From Zerene cesonia (Eukaryota; Arthropoda; Insecta; Lepidoptera; Pieridae), in contig NC_052110.1 in NCBI RefSeq assembly GCF_012273895.1, forward strand, positions 4,898,001 through 4,962,000: a DNA stretch of 64,000 nucleotides, written 5' to 3'. Of this stretch, positions 1 to 10,416 are shown one piece after another; positions within the stretch are counted from its first letter, which is position 1, and each line of letters opens with the position of its first letter. A program made the position numbers and the translations under genes. Below the pieces are notes generated by a model. The model did not search any database, had not been told where the DNA came from, and was given only the letters and a program-made list of their open reading frames with translations.

Positions 1-281
1 GCTTTGCTAAATAATTATAGCGAGAAATGCTTTCGATTGTCATTCTGTGTTGTGGTTTATTTCAGTCCAGTTTGACATGCCAATCTTGGTCAAACAAATA
101 CAGTAAAATGTATTTTAAAACCTTTATATAAGTTTGTTTACACAAAATTCTCTAAAGACCTGTATTAGCATTCATATCGTATAATTTTTAGATTATTACG
201 AATAACTAGAATGCTTCTCACTAGAGCACGTTTTATATGAATCCACGGTTCAGTTATTTTAGACGTACTTAGACAACCACC

Positions 282-420
282 AGGTTGTGTGGAAGAGATC
301 GCTGCCTTAGCGGTAAGGCCGCCTGTTGTGCTTTTGAATGTTGATAATATTATGTATTTTTTTTTATTACTTTTTATTATCATTTGGTGCACAGTAAAGT
401 GTTTTTGTTTGTTTGTTTGT
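282..420 (+). repeat. LINE 3' end fragment (CR1/Jockey-like 3' UTR)
   Basis: The segment reads GGTTGTGTGGAAGAGATC, then a short inverted GCTGCCTTAGCGG region and AAGGCCGCCTGTTGTGC, then a T-rich stretch and a CAGTAAAGTG end followed by TTTG repeats. This order is what I know as the 3' UTR of lepidopteran non-LTR retrotransposons, which usually end near an AATAAAGTG-type signal. A second copy lies on the other strand at 22452-22590 and shares the 'GGAAGAGAT...AAGGCCGCCT' core. There is no coding part, so it is a 5'-truncated dead copy. The LINE clade is uncertain. Confidence 0.65.
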
Positions 421-1111
421 CCCGATTTACCATTTGGGTACAGATTCCTAAATCTGTTTTAACTCATAAAAGGGGTGGTCAAACAGTTGCAGCTCAGCTT
501 TGAAAATTAACTTTAAAATTCTCAACCGACTTCAAAAAAGGAGGTGTTTTTTCTGTGTTTGTTAACTAGCTACTTTATACTACATTTATACTAACAAAGA
601 CTACTCTTGAGGTAAAAAATCGCACCACTCAAAAGTTCATTCATTCCATATTCAAATCAATTCTTTACAACAAAAAAAAGCAATAAACACTTAGGTACAT
701 TAATTAATACTTGGGTACATTTAATTTTTACTTAATACGTTTTCTTAGACGTCTTTAATTATTCGAGTACGTGTTTCAATTTAAATGTCCTTTGACTGTT
801 AATTACTTGGGTGCTGGGGTGTATCGGGGTTTTTTGACCCGATACTGTTTTAAGTGTCATAAGTCAATACACTATAAATAGCGGCAAAACACGAAAACAT
901 CCTGTGTGAAATGAGTATTGAAAATTGACTCCGCCTGGCTAGACGTTTTTGTTAGTTTATCAAAATTGAAACAGTTATTATCGTGAGCCAAGTGGAGACC
1001 CAGCTACCCAAAATTAGCTGTGTTAGTTACCTATAGGTATATGTGATATAGACTATAGAGGTAGGTATCTGATGTTATTATATAAAGCTATACTTTTAAA
1101 AAATTTAAAGA
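421..1111. other. AT-rich unique sequence, no gene seen
   Basis: No convincing ORF or splice structure. At about 523-548 there is a remnant 'CCGACTTCAAAAAAGGAGG', a core shared with interspersed repeats at 5783-5945, 23846-23992 and 49574-49600. Confidence 0.5.
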
Positions 1112-1181
1112 AAAAAAAATCGACCATGGTGCTGGATTCGAACGCGCGTCCTTCGCCTTACCGTGGCGAAGGTATGAGTAC
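1112..1181 (-). repeat. tRNA-like SINE head fragment
   Basis: Read on the minus strand, the segment has a B-box-like GCGTTCGAATCC (around 1134-1145) followed by a run of T. A plausible A-box region is degraded. The same plan (tRNA-like head, GGTTCGAATCC box, then a homopolymer) is typical of tRNA-derived SINEs. It does not fold as an intact tRNA, so it is called a SINE fragment rather than a tRNA gene. Confidence 0.5.
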
Positions 1182-1318
1182 CTATAGGAAATATACAAAT
1201 TATTGTTTTTAAACGCTGTACACACTATATAATTTCATAGAATCGCGGTCTCCATTGCGATTGCGATGATTCATATAGTATATATTTTATAATTCAGATA
1301 AATTTATGAAACACAAGC

Positions 1319-1509
1319 TTCACCCACGTAAGTCCCTATCCCGTAGGAATATTGCGATAAAAAGTTGCTTATATGTTATTCCAGTTGTCCAGCTGTCTAC
1401 GTTTCATTGCAATCGGTACAATAGTTTTTGCGTGAAAGAGCGACAAACACACACACATCCTTATAAACTTTCGCATTTATAATATTAGTAGGATAGTAGG
1501 ATAGTAGGA
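1319..1509 (-). mobile_element. Lep1-type Helitron-like element, 3' tip lost
   Basis: A minus-strand copy of the window's commonest repeat. It contains the conserved blocks TTTTGCGTGAAAGAG, TCATTGCAATCGG, ATAAAAAGTTGC and ATCCCGTAGGAATAT. The 3' hairpin and CTAG tip are missing; similarity begins near CACCCACGTAAGTCCC. The 5' tip is expanded: read on the minus strand, TCCTACTA occurs three times in tandem before the normal AATATTATAAATGCG start. Nonautonomous, no coding capacity. Confidence 0.85.
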
Positions 1510-2018
1510 TACGATAAAAATACAAATGCCATAATTCCAATACAAATTAAAAATATTCACGTACTCCATTAGTAACTAGCTCAATTTAGAATTGAGAACG
1601 ATTAATCTCACCCGACCTACTTGAATGCAGGCGCATTAGATCCTCTCTGTTCCTCTTGCGGGAGTGTGGCGAGTGGAAAAGAGACGGGGCCAGCCTGAGT
1701 GGCCTGAGTCAGTGTGGTCAATGAATCACGTGACATCTTGCTCACAGTCTTGGCTCTTGGGCATTTGCGATAATCTTAATGATAGTTTAAAGGCTCAAGT
1801 TTATGCTAGGTTGTTTGGGTTGGCTTTATCACTTACTGGCGTTATGATAAGGATCACAATGTAGAAGAAATTGATTTAAAAATTATTTACACTACCTATA
1901 TACCTACTTTATGTTGTTATGTAGAAGGTGCTTATAATTTGCAAAGAGAAGGGTTTAAGTGCAGTCTTACATTTAAGTAACTCAAGGCTGTGACGTTAAA
2001 TTCCTGAAATATGCATAA
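1510..2018. other. unique sequence, no gene supported
   Basis: Contains a 66-codon open frame at 1664-1864 (+) with no recognisable domain and no supporting splice or promoter context. I treat it as chance. Confidence 0.4.
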
Positions 2019-2080
2019 TCCTATCCTACTTCCTACAAATATCATAAATGCGAAAGTTTGTAAGGATGTTGTTGTTTGAA
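2019..2080 (+). mobile_element. Lep1-type Helitron-like 5' fragment
   Basis: Starts A|TCCTATCCTACTTCCTAC and continues with ATCATAAATGCGAAAGTTTG and TAAGGATGTTGTTG before similarity is lost. Only the 5' quarter is present. The tip again carries iterated TCCTA units. Confidence 0.75.
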
Positions 2081-3625
2081 TTGTTCGATAGATTTGCATT
2101 TAAAAAATGTTCTATTCTATTATTAATCTATTAATCTTGGCCTTTGTTCTATTTCATCACTTTTACGAAGTTTTTTACGACATTTTTAAGTAGTTAAAAT
2201 AAATAATTTTTATTTAATTTCGATTTGAAAGATGTATTTATAGATAACGTATATCTATAAATTTTGGTAAATGGATAAATTATTAAATACTTGTTTGTGA
2301 TTTCACAAAATAATTAATATCTTCATTTGATCCTATTCTTCTATAAAAATAACACAAAAAGCACATGTTATCTACTCGTCCACGAACGGAAATCAATCAA
2401 AATTCATTTGTTTAATTGCCACGCTGTCTCACAAATAGCTGTCGATTGAAAACCTGCCAACAACAAAGTTTACATTATCATGCTGACGGTATTATTATAA
2501 TACGAACGAACACCAATTACAAGAATAAAGAACAGGCTTAAAACAATCCAGTTAGCTAACCGGGGCACAACTGAACCCGATAATTGAATTACCATCAACA
2601 CCGCTTCGGTAACTATGCGTCTAAACGAATATATAGTTTTAACGTTTATCCTCAGTGCATAGGGGCTATAATAGCCCGATACCATTTCTATTTTGGGCAC
2701 ACCAGTACGTTAATACACGACTTTGTTTAGTTTTGGTAAGCTTTGCGTAAGGAAGGGATTATTTTCCTTTTTCATTGTAAGTATGGTGCTCGTAAAAATT
2801 TGAAATAAATTGCTGCGTTTTATTATAGTTCTTTAGTGGCAGTTTTACTAGTGCATGTAGTAAGATTAGAGATAATTCTCTGTAATAAGCTTACAATCAC
2901 AGCGTGAAAGTACTCTGACTGAACTTAGATTATTTTGAATATTAAGTCATGTTTTACAGTATAGTAAAGAAAGCGTTACTCCTGTATTACCCATTAGCAC
3001 TTTCCTTTATCCTTTCATATTACTAATTTTATGATAAACATAGTGAAGGTAATAGCATCAGTAATGCACCGTGATGCGTTTTTTTACATAACCATAAGTT
3101 GGTGCTATTATCTCAAATGTGTATTATTTTATAGGTATTCAGTGGCACATTGAGCAAAGACTATCGCTTTATTACCTGCTTTATTACATTTATTCTAGTT
3201 AGTTAAGAACTGGATGAAAATATTTGTAATTTTACGTAGAACTTAGTAGGTACCTACACCATCAATTTGTGAATGACGTTATTTTTTTTCGAAATTAGTA
3301 TATCACAATATATGACATCACTTCCTATATCTAATCGTGAGAATTACAGCATTAACAACAACTATATTGCCAACATGCAGTCTTCTATATCCCAGTGGAA
3401 ATCTTATTGAATTCGTCGCAACCGTTCCAGAGCTTAAGTGTCCCGTAAAATAACTGTAACACCTAACAGTTATTATAGTTATAGACGCAGACAGACTCAT
3501 TAACATGTATATATAGAAAAGTACACTTCGAATCAGGTCAACCCATAAAACTGTAACAATCAAGCGCAAATTAAATTAAATTCTGTTTTCATTACCGCAC
3601 CTAACCACATCTTCCTTTGTTTCAG
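2081..3625. other. AT-rich unique sequence, no gene seen
   Basis: No repeat family recognised. Open frames on the minus strand at 2470-2700 and 3318-3569 look like chance: their predicted peptides are AT-codon driven and show no domain. The right end (about 3600-3625) is a pyrimidine-rich tract ending in TTTCAG, the candidate acceptor of the next feature. Confidence 0.4.
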
Positions 3626-3676
3626 GTATTACATTAATTTTACTACTGTTAACGACCGCAACTACGATTCATATTG
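3626..3676 (+). other. candidate 51-nt small exon or recursive-splice exon
   Basis: A pyrimidine-rich tract CTTCCTTTGTTTCAG ends at 3625 and the next bases are GTATT. A consensus donor GTAAGTATT starts at 3677. Two frames are open. The frame that uses the first two bases to finish a codon reads ITLILLLLTTATTIHI, a hydrophobic run like the core of a signal peptide. The exon length is a multiple of three (in phase 1, out phase 1), the same phase as the 54-nt candidate at 35105. Alternatives: a ratchet-point exon inside a giant intron, or chance. No ATG and no known family. Confidence 0.35.
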
Positions 3677-3916
3677 GTAAGTATTCTGTAGAACGGGTAT
3701 GTTTATTTAACGTTACGGCAGCCTGAATAAGCAATTATTGAAAGATCATTTTAGTAACGTTTTTCAATTTATTCTGCACTATTTATCCAATATTAAAATG
3801 AATAGAAATAGTAAGGAGATGTTCGTTAGGCAATCTTTTATAAGCAAAAAATGTTACGCAAATTTTATCAATATCTTAGCGGCAAAGCTTAGTTTTGAAT
3901 GATTAGTACATATAAT
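3677..3916. other. candidate intronic sequence after the 51-nt exon
   Basis: Nothing else recognised. It begins with the GTAAGTATT donor and is otherwise AT-rich unique sequence. Confidence 0.3.
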
Positions 3917-4119
3917 ATAGCTGTGACCCGCGGTTGAAACCGCGTAAGTCCGTATCCCGTGGGAATATCGGTATAAAAAGTGCCTATGTGTTATTTCAGT
4001 TGTCCAGCTATCTACGAAGCAAATTTCATTGCAATCGGTTCAGTAGTTTTTGCGTGAAAGAGTAACAGACGCACACATGTATCCATCCTCACAAACTTTC
4101 GCATTTATAGTATTATTAT
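3917..4119 (-). mobile_element. Lep1-type Helitron-like element, old copy
   Basis: Near full length in minus orientation. The 3' hairpin CCCGCGGTTGAAACCGCG is still visible at the left end, but the CTAG tip has decayed to ATAG (3917-3920). Internal blocks GTATCCCGTGGGAATATCG and TTTTTGCGTGAAAGAG are clear. The 5' end (right side) is also degraded. Confidence 0.85.
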
Positions 4120-4244
4120 TCGCCAATAGACGTCAGGAAGAGCCATAATAAATTGGGACTACTCAAACGCCTCCTATTTGTTAAAAAAGTACCTTTAAGA
4201 CCATACATATATATATACACACGAATATGACATTTTCTAAAACA

Positions 4245-4373
4245 GATTCCTAGCTAGATCGATTTATCGTCCCTGAAACCCCCTATATACTAAATTTCAT
4301 GAAAATCGTCGGAGCCAATTCCGAGATTCCAATTATATATATATACAAGAATTACTCGTTTAAAGATATAAGA
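4245..4373. repeat. interspersed repeat fragment with (TA)n and ACTCGTTTAAAGATATAAGAT
   Basis: Contains CCCCCTATATACTAAATTTC, ATGAAAATCGTCGGAGCC, a short TA run and ACTCGTTTAAAGATATAAGA. I recall this order as a common lepidopteran dispersed repeat, probably a nonautonomous DNA element. Family name not assigned. Confidence 0.5.
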
Positions 4374-5002
4374 TATTTTATTAGTATGCGTTTTAAAAGA
4401 AACACTACTGAAACTGCAATGTTAATTGATTATATGTGTATGGAGGTATTTTTCTTTAATTGAAGTGATAAAATTCTTTTGCCCAAAGCATTGGTCGAGG
4501 TCGATACCAATCGTTTTTATATAAGTATTTCACAATATTTCAATATACCTTGACAATTGTATCTATTTTGTTTCTTATCAGCCGGCGAACTTCACAACAC
4601 TAGAAAATATTTAATTTTTCTTACTTTATAAACATCCCGCACTATACATCTATTATCAATGCTTAAATACCAAAATTTATTAAAATATACCTAGCCATTA
4701 TCGAGTTTTAGCGATTTTTGTATTTAGAGATTACTATGTATTAAAAACACAGGTCAATCTAATTTATAACTAATCAAACCTTCGATTAAATCATAATATC
4801 GCTTGTAAACAATGAAATGCACAGCCAATGTAAGGGACAAAGCGCTGAGAATTGTGGGCCATACTAATGAAGTCGTATCATGGCCGACTGGATGCGGATT
4901 GCGTGTTGCATAATCTATAACAGTGTTGAATAATTATGTAAAATTATTGATAATAGTTAAAAGCATACTGTTTACTGCGATGAGACATTTGATTGTTATA
5001 TG
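4374..5002. other. unique sequence, nothing recognised
   Basis: AT-rich, no open frame of note, no repeat recognised. Confidence 0.4.
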
Positions 5003-5110
5003 ACAATTGCAGTCAGCGTGACCTGCGTGGTGGGTTATGGCCTAACCCTCGTAGAAGGAATGTTCCTACACTTGGAACATACTCATAAGTGGGCCGATGA
5101 TGATTGACAA
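5003..5110 (+). repeat. SINE/RTE-type 3' tail
   Basis: Reads GTGGTGGGTTATGGCCTAA, CCCTCGTAGAAGGAA and GTGGGCCGATGATGATTG. This is the standard 3' end of lepidopteran SINEs that borrow an RTE-type tail, ending in GAT repeats. Only the tail is present. Related bodies lie at 19731-19955 and 24631-24797 and a tail at 55315-55378. A Lep1 copy follows after eight bases. Confidence 0.7.
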
Positions 5111-5118
5111 TAATATAA

Positions 5119-5335
5119 TCCTACTATCCTACTAATCCTACTAATATTATAAATGCGAAAGTTTTTAAGGATGTGTGTATGTTTGTTGCTCTTTCACACA
5201 AAAACTACTGAACCGATTGCAACGAAATTTGGTACGTAGATAGTTCGACAACTGGAATAACATATAGGCAACTTTTTATCCTGATATTCGTACGGGATAC
5301 AGACTTACGCGGGTCAAACTGCGGGGCGCAGCTAG
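5119..5335 (+). mobile_element. Lep1-type Helitron-like element, full length
   Basis: Complete copy: A|TC at 5119 and CTAG|T at 5335, as expected for Helitron insertion between A and T. The 5' tip has three tandem TCCTACTA-like units. The 3' end has GCGGGTCAAACTGCGGGGCG just before AGCTAG; the first bases can form the usual GC hairpin with one mismatch. No transposase; it would depend on an autonomous Rep/helicase element elsewhere. Confidence 0.92.
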
Positions 5336-5782
5336 TGATACATATTCCTTTGCAATTAATCCCGCGACAAGACTGTTAATAGATAAAATAAACTCCTAAA
5401 TTGTTATATCAACACATATTAATCAATCGACGTTCTCAACAGCTAAGAAGGTTTATTAAATTATCAGATACCTTCTTTGTAACCTGGTCACATTTTGTAT
5501 TATTTTTATATTTAACACTATCTCCTGATAAAACATTTTTTATGTCTTTAATTTAAGTTTTTTCAATTGTATTTGCACGTAGAGGACCCGCATTTAAAAC
5601 AATTTATTTAAATTCACTTGATTGTGCTAAAACTTTTTGGGTGTGTTTTTTTATGATGCGGGTTCTTCTTAGTTAGCAGTTTGGGTACAATACGAATAAA
5701 CTAAGTTTATGCGCCCTATAATTCTTGATATTGTTTTAAAACAAGTAGCCCATATAATTGTTTTTAACAAATAACGAAACTC
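5336..5782. other. unique AT-rich sequence, no gene
   Basis: Nothing recognised on either strand. Confidence 0.4.
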
Positions 5783-5945
5783 CTTCAAATTGTCAGAATA
5801 ACACCAAATTTAAAAGGACAACACGGGGGGCATTAGCTTTTAAAGAAAGCATCATCAAAATCGGTTCACTCAGCGTAAAGTTCTGAGGTACCAAACAGAA
5901 AAAAGTCGAATTGATAACCTCCTTTTTTGAAATCGGTAGAAAAGT
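5783..5945 (-). repeat. interspersed repeat with AACCTCCTTTTTTGAAATCGG edge
   Basis: Shares an ordered set of blocks with 23846-23992: CTTCAAATTGTCAGAA, ACCAAATT, CACATGGG/CACGGGGGG, then an AAATCGG...CACTCAG segment and a final ATAACCTCCTTTTTT. Shorter pieces with the same GGAGG edge occur near 523, 49574 and 63105. Probably a nonautonomous DNA transposon or LINE remnant; class not determined. Confidence 0.55.
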
Positions 5946-6197
5946 ATTTCTTAAGACTTGAACGCAATTGTAACATGTAAGTAAGCAGGTGACTGGTGAG
6001 TAAGCCTAAATAGCGGCCGTTAATTCTGTATTTCCTGCAACGTCATCGGATACCTCAATTCCTTTTAACGCTATTTCGACATACCTGCAGTAGGTACATG
6101 TAATTTTCTTCTATCAAGAAACAGTATTCAACAATATATTTAACATGCTAATTCTTAATTCTTCTCTACGTTTGTTAATGGATTTTATAATTTTTAG

Positions 6198-6206
6198 GTA
6201 AGTACC
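6198..6206 (+). promoter_or_regulatory. ratchet-point-like splice junction
   Basis: TTTATAATTTTTAG ends at 6197 and is followed directly by GTAAGTACC, so a 3' splice site abuts a 5' splice site with no exon between. This matches the recursive-splicing consensus (pyrimidine tract, YAG|GTAAGT) described for long insect introns. No good second donor lies within the next 80 bases. The pyrimidine tract is T-rich but interrupted, so this could be chance. Confidence 0.25.
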
Positions 6207-7406
6207 TAATTGTAATTTTTTTGCCGAAAAATATTTTCTACCAAATTCTAAAAAATGTGGATAAGAAATATTACAGTAATCTAACGTTAATACTTCTTTG
6301 GGAGGAATAAGCAATAATAATTTATTTTCTTTACTGTTTCGTTAATTCTCCATGTTAAGTTTTTCATGTTTGTATTTTGAATAAATTTAGACATTTTAAT
6401 TGCCTTCATAGGGCGTTGTAAAATCCATTTATTACCAAAGATTTTGCGATCATATTAAATGAATAATTAAGCAGATATTAAAACACGAATGTTCTGCGTG
6501 ATAAAATAACAACACCCAATAATACAGCCTAATCTAACGAAATAAAAATGTCCAAAAATAATTTCACCGTGTAAAGAGTTTTACTCGAAATATTTGTTCT
6601 TTCAAAATTTCCCGTGTAAACGAGGCAAAAGGTAAAAGTCCACAGGTTGTTACGAAGTGAGTCCGTAAGTGCATTTCTGGGGGTGTATAAGTTTTAAAAC
6701 ACTGATCGTTGGGCTTTGTGATTTATTTACGTGAACATCTGTTTGATAGGATGCTCTTATGTTTACCGCTGTGCTAATATGAAATTATTATTTTTCAAAG
6801 ACAAGTTATCCGACTTTTATTGTGATTCCATTTGTATAAATAGGTGAAGGATGATGAAAATAAAAAATAAAAACATATATGTAATAATAAATAACTTCAG
6901 TCAGTAGAGAATGTATAAGCGAAACAGGAGCTTATATTATAAAGCTCATTGCATTTAAATAAAAAAAAGATGTATAAAAAAATTTAAAGAATGTGTCGTA
7001 GGTATATGAAGTGGCCTCATTCTTTAAATTTATATTACTATTTTCATTCATTCAAAAATACCGAAAATTACATGCATTTTATAGTTTATATAAGTATTTC
7101 AATTTATATGAAACTTCTTATCTATAACAAAGGTTTCTGCGACAGGATACTCATTTCTATAATAACCTCCAAAACATTCAAGTCCGAAACGCACCGGCTA
7201 GTCTGCACTGTACGTACTTAGCTTAATTATTGAATTAATTAACCACAGTGAACGTCACTGGACCGGCTGCGTTCAATCATCGGCTTAAATGATGTCCAAC
7301 CGACTGGTTTTGGATATACTTGGTACGTATCTATAGGTAGACATACATACGGGTTTGAGGTTTGGTAGAAGAAACTTCCTGCTATGCACCTTTAGTTTAG
7401 TAATTG
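6207..7406. other. unique AT-rich sequence, no gene supported
   Basis: Short open frames at 6114-6314 (-) and 6991-7221 (+) lack any sign of selection or domain. No repeats recognised. Confidence 0.4.
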
Positions 7407-7563
7407 CTGGTGATCCGCTCTGGCTTCGCTTGTGGTTTTATCACTCGGTGAAGATGCAGCTTTCTAACAGGGAAATAATATTTAAATCGGTCCAGTAGTT
7501 GTTGTGTAAAAACATTACAGACATGCAAAAACACAAATGTTTCCTCTGTATAATATTAGTATA
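7407..7563 (-). mobile_element. second Helitron-like family (family B), degenerate copy
   Basis: Blocks CTCTGGCTTCGCTTGTGG, GCAGCTTTCTAA, AAATCGGTCCAGTAGTTG and CCTCTGTATAATATTAGTATA are shared with copies at 34852, 39947, 46122, 54618, 54845 and 56307. The best copies start TC and end CTAG|T with a GGCGAAGCC mini-hairpin, so the family is Helitron-like. Nonautonomous. Confidence 0.65.
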
Positions 7564-9082
7564 TATTTATTTTATAACGTGCACTATTATATCAACAAAT
7601 GTCCTATTTTTAAATAACTAGATTATTTAATATAATAACAATCGGGGTGGTGACGATGACGTTTATAAATAATAAAAATATAATTGAAATTTATTTCGTA
7701 TTCAGTCAATTCATTCAAAATCTAATGCAGTATTTATTTTATTTTTCCCTATACTCAATTTGATCCCTAATATTTCTATCTTTATCTCCTACTTCAATAA
7801 GTTTCCAGGCATCCATTTTTCCAGTATTTATCAAGTTTTTTAGATCTTTCGACAAATAGCTTTTGATAAAAAAGGAGGGTGAGATTAACAGGAGCTTTAA
7901 AAATACTTAATAAATAATGTATACAAGTAAATGTTACAATTATAGATTAAATAAAAATATTAAATATAGCCAAATATAAAAGTCTCTTAACTACAGATTT
8001 CTAGCCTCTGTCTCATTACAACAGAACTCATTTTTCTCATTTAATTAATATTTGTCTATCAATAAAAAAATCTAATATTTCACAAGCGTTATATCCATTC
8101 GCATAAGAGTTGCACTGACCCATATGAAGGTGTAACAGTTTGTAAATGCGAATATGGGCTGCGCAGGCGTCGGTCAGTCGGGGTCGACGACCCGACACGA
8201 CATAGACGGGTTACTGAGTACCGGTGTCCATGACCTCTCGGTACGATATTTAAAGTATTCTTAATTCAAATACAACTTTTTGAAATCATTTTTTTTTATG
8301 TATCGGTTTTAATTTATGTATCGGTAAACATTTATTTACAAGTATGTGTTTGTTTGAAGGCTATTATAGGCTAATATATATAATCTCAGAAAATATTGGT
8401 TCGATTTAAAAACGATTTCACTATTTGGATATTAACGTGTTCCTTGAGGCTATAAAATATATATTACGAAGCCGGGCGGTCATAGTATTACATATATAGA
8501 ATATTTTGTACACACTTAATTCTAAAAGTTACGCTTAGCTTAGGAATTATTTATAAAATCATTCTTATACCTAATCCAAAGTCACTTGAACTTTGTTCCA
8601 ATCGAGCACGAACTTTCCGGACACACACAACCTATTTTATAACTTATAGCCTGTAGGTTCTAGTAGAGATACACTATTTAATAACTCCTAGCATCGAGGC
8701 ACAGTCGTTACAGTCAACACAATGGAAACAGTCATGTCATGGCACTAACCATTTTTATACTCTTGTGTTATGTTTTTCTTAGATTTACAAAGCCAGTGCT
8801 TTACGAAATGTATATGATATAAAAATACACGTAAAATTTTATGTCGAGCACTGTATAAAATCGAATGGTAATGTTTTTTATACTAGGGCGTATACTGGAG
8901 ACGTGTTGTATTAATAAAAAAATTTTATGTCGGAGAATAAAAGTAATTCCGAAAAAAGTGTTCATGGCGACAGTATTTTTTATGTGTGTAAATTTATTGG
9001 TACTGCTAGATCAATTTTATGTAGCTATATCACATTATATTAATAAAACAAAAAATGTTTATGCAGTCTATGATATGATTTA
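7564..9082. other. unique sequence with a GC-rich patch
   Basis: No gene supported. A GC-rich patch at about 8150-8240 contains an inverted repeat GTCGGG...CCCGAC (8177-8196) and stands out against the AT-rich flanks. I see no repeat family match. The 72-codon frame at 8865-9083 is AT-driven and not convincing. Confidence 0.35.
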
Positions 9083-9176
9083 GACCGCCTCTCTGGTACA
9101 GTGGTTAACGCGTGAGCGTAGCCACACGGTTCTCCTGGGTTCGATTCCCGGTGGGGACACAAAGAAAAAAAAAACA
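9083..9176 (+). repeat. tRNA-derived SINE head
   Basis: An A-box-like TGGTACAGTGG (9094-9104) and B-box GGGTTCGATTCCC (9137-9149) have tRNA spacing, followed by GGTGGGGACAC and an A-rich tract. These are RNA polymerase III promoter elements of a tRNA-derived SINE. The acceptor stem does not close well, so it is not a functional tRNA. Its complement produces a spurious minus-strand frame containing ESNPGEPCG. A related head is at 40411-40499. Confidence 0.75.
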
Positions 9177-10161
9177 AATGTATATTCATCTGTATATCAT
9201 CTGCCCCATACCCAGTATTTATATATATACATCTATGTACATACGAGATTTCACTTTTATCGTATGATTTAAAAAAAATGCCCAGTTTTTTGTAATAATA
9301 AATGAAGGTAGTTCGATACAATATAATTCCAAGATGAGTTGTTAAACATGCCTGCGGTAAACGTGGCTTCTTTTTTTATTCATAGAAGAATGTGTATCAA
9401 TTGTAATCATTTTTAACTAATTCTAAAAAGGAATAGGAATTTGGCCATAAAACACCTCTCTCGAACTTTTACCCGGTTCCACGGTTCGACCCTTTTCAAT
9501 CAAAGAAGCAAGATTACAATCAGCCCACCCAGGAATTATGGGTTCACGTATGATAATAAAAATTTACGAGTGAGAACTACCTACTAAGTCACTCTTACAT
9601 ATTCGATACTTCAATGTAAGTTAGACACCCGTGGGCATCCGTATTGGACTATCGCGGACATGCTGTTTCCTTTTAAAGAATTTGAGTCTAATCAATTACC
9701 TCCAGATGGTGTGGCTGTTTGTTTTTCTTTCACGCGAGAACCACTGAACTGATTTTGATAATACATGGCTGTGATGTAGCTAATGTAATAACACAAGCTT
9801 TAGGAAGACCTGATTATCGGAAGAACCGCGTGACACATAGAGTTTTAAATTTATATCGTACATAGTATGTCATGTAATATAATGAATCACATATATTAAT
9901 ACGTGAAACGCAAAAATATGATAGCACTTTGAAGCTTCACTTTTGAGAAACTGTTATTATTTATTAATCGTTTAAACGGGAAGGCTGATACTCCTTTTAT
10001 AAATCATGCTTTTTCACAGATAAAATATTCCGTCAGGTCCGCCCAATAATTTCATGGTTTGGTATACAGATTATACACCATAAATGTTGTGTGTCTAATC
10101 TGTAATACTACATATACTATGAACTAAAGCATTACGGCCTACATTCCAGCGTAACTACTAC
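9177..10161. other. unique sequence, no gene seen
   Basis: Around 9705-9790 a short stretch TTTCTTTCACGCGAGAACC resembles the middle of the Helitron-like repeats, too degraded to delimit. Nothing else recognised. Confidence 0.35.
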
Positions 10162-10209
10162 TTAAAGTAAATTCATAGAAATAATAATATTTCTATGAAT
10201 TTACTTTAA
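10162..10209. repeat. perfect 21-bp inverted repeat, 6-nt loop
   Basis: Arms 10162-10182 and 10189-10209 are exact reverse complements and the loop is AATAAT. It ends 16 bases before the CTAG tip of the next Lep1 copy. It could be a fold-back terminus, a hairpin RNA source or a palindromic insertion site. No coding content. Confidence 0.8.
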
Positions 10210-10225
10210 TTAGTATTATTATTAA

Positions 10226-10416
10226 CTAGCTGCGCTCCGCGGTTTCACTTGCGTTAGTCCGTATCCCGTAGGAATATCGGGATAAAAAGTTGCCTATATG
10301 TTATTCCGGTTGCATTCCAAATTTCGTTGCAACCGGTTGAGTAGTTTTTGCGTGAAAGCGCAACAAACACACACATCCTTACAAACTTTCGTGTTTATTA
10401 TATTAGTAGGATAGGA
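10226..10416 (-). mobile_element. Lep1-type Helitron-like element, short internal deletion
   Basis: The minus-strand copy begins on the left with CTAGCTGCGCTCCGCGG (3' tip) and ends on the right at A of TAGTAGGATAGGA. The block normally between ATTCC and CAAATTTC (CAGCTGTCTACG in sister copies) is shortened, making the copy about 10 bases shorter. Flanks A and T fit Helitron insertion. Confidence 0.9.

Noticed and set aside
9040..9321. 93-residue minus-strand frame containing ESNPGEPCG
   Set aside because: It overlaps the tRNA-like SINE head; this peptide is the usual spurious translation of the B-box region.
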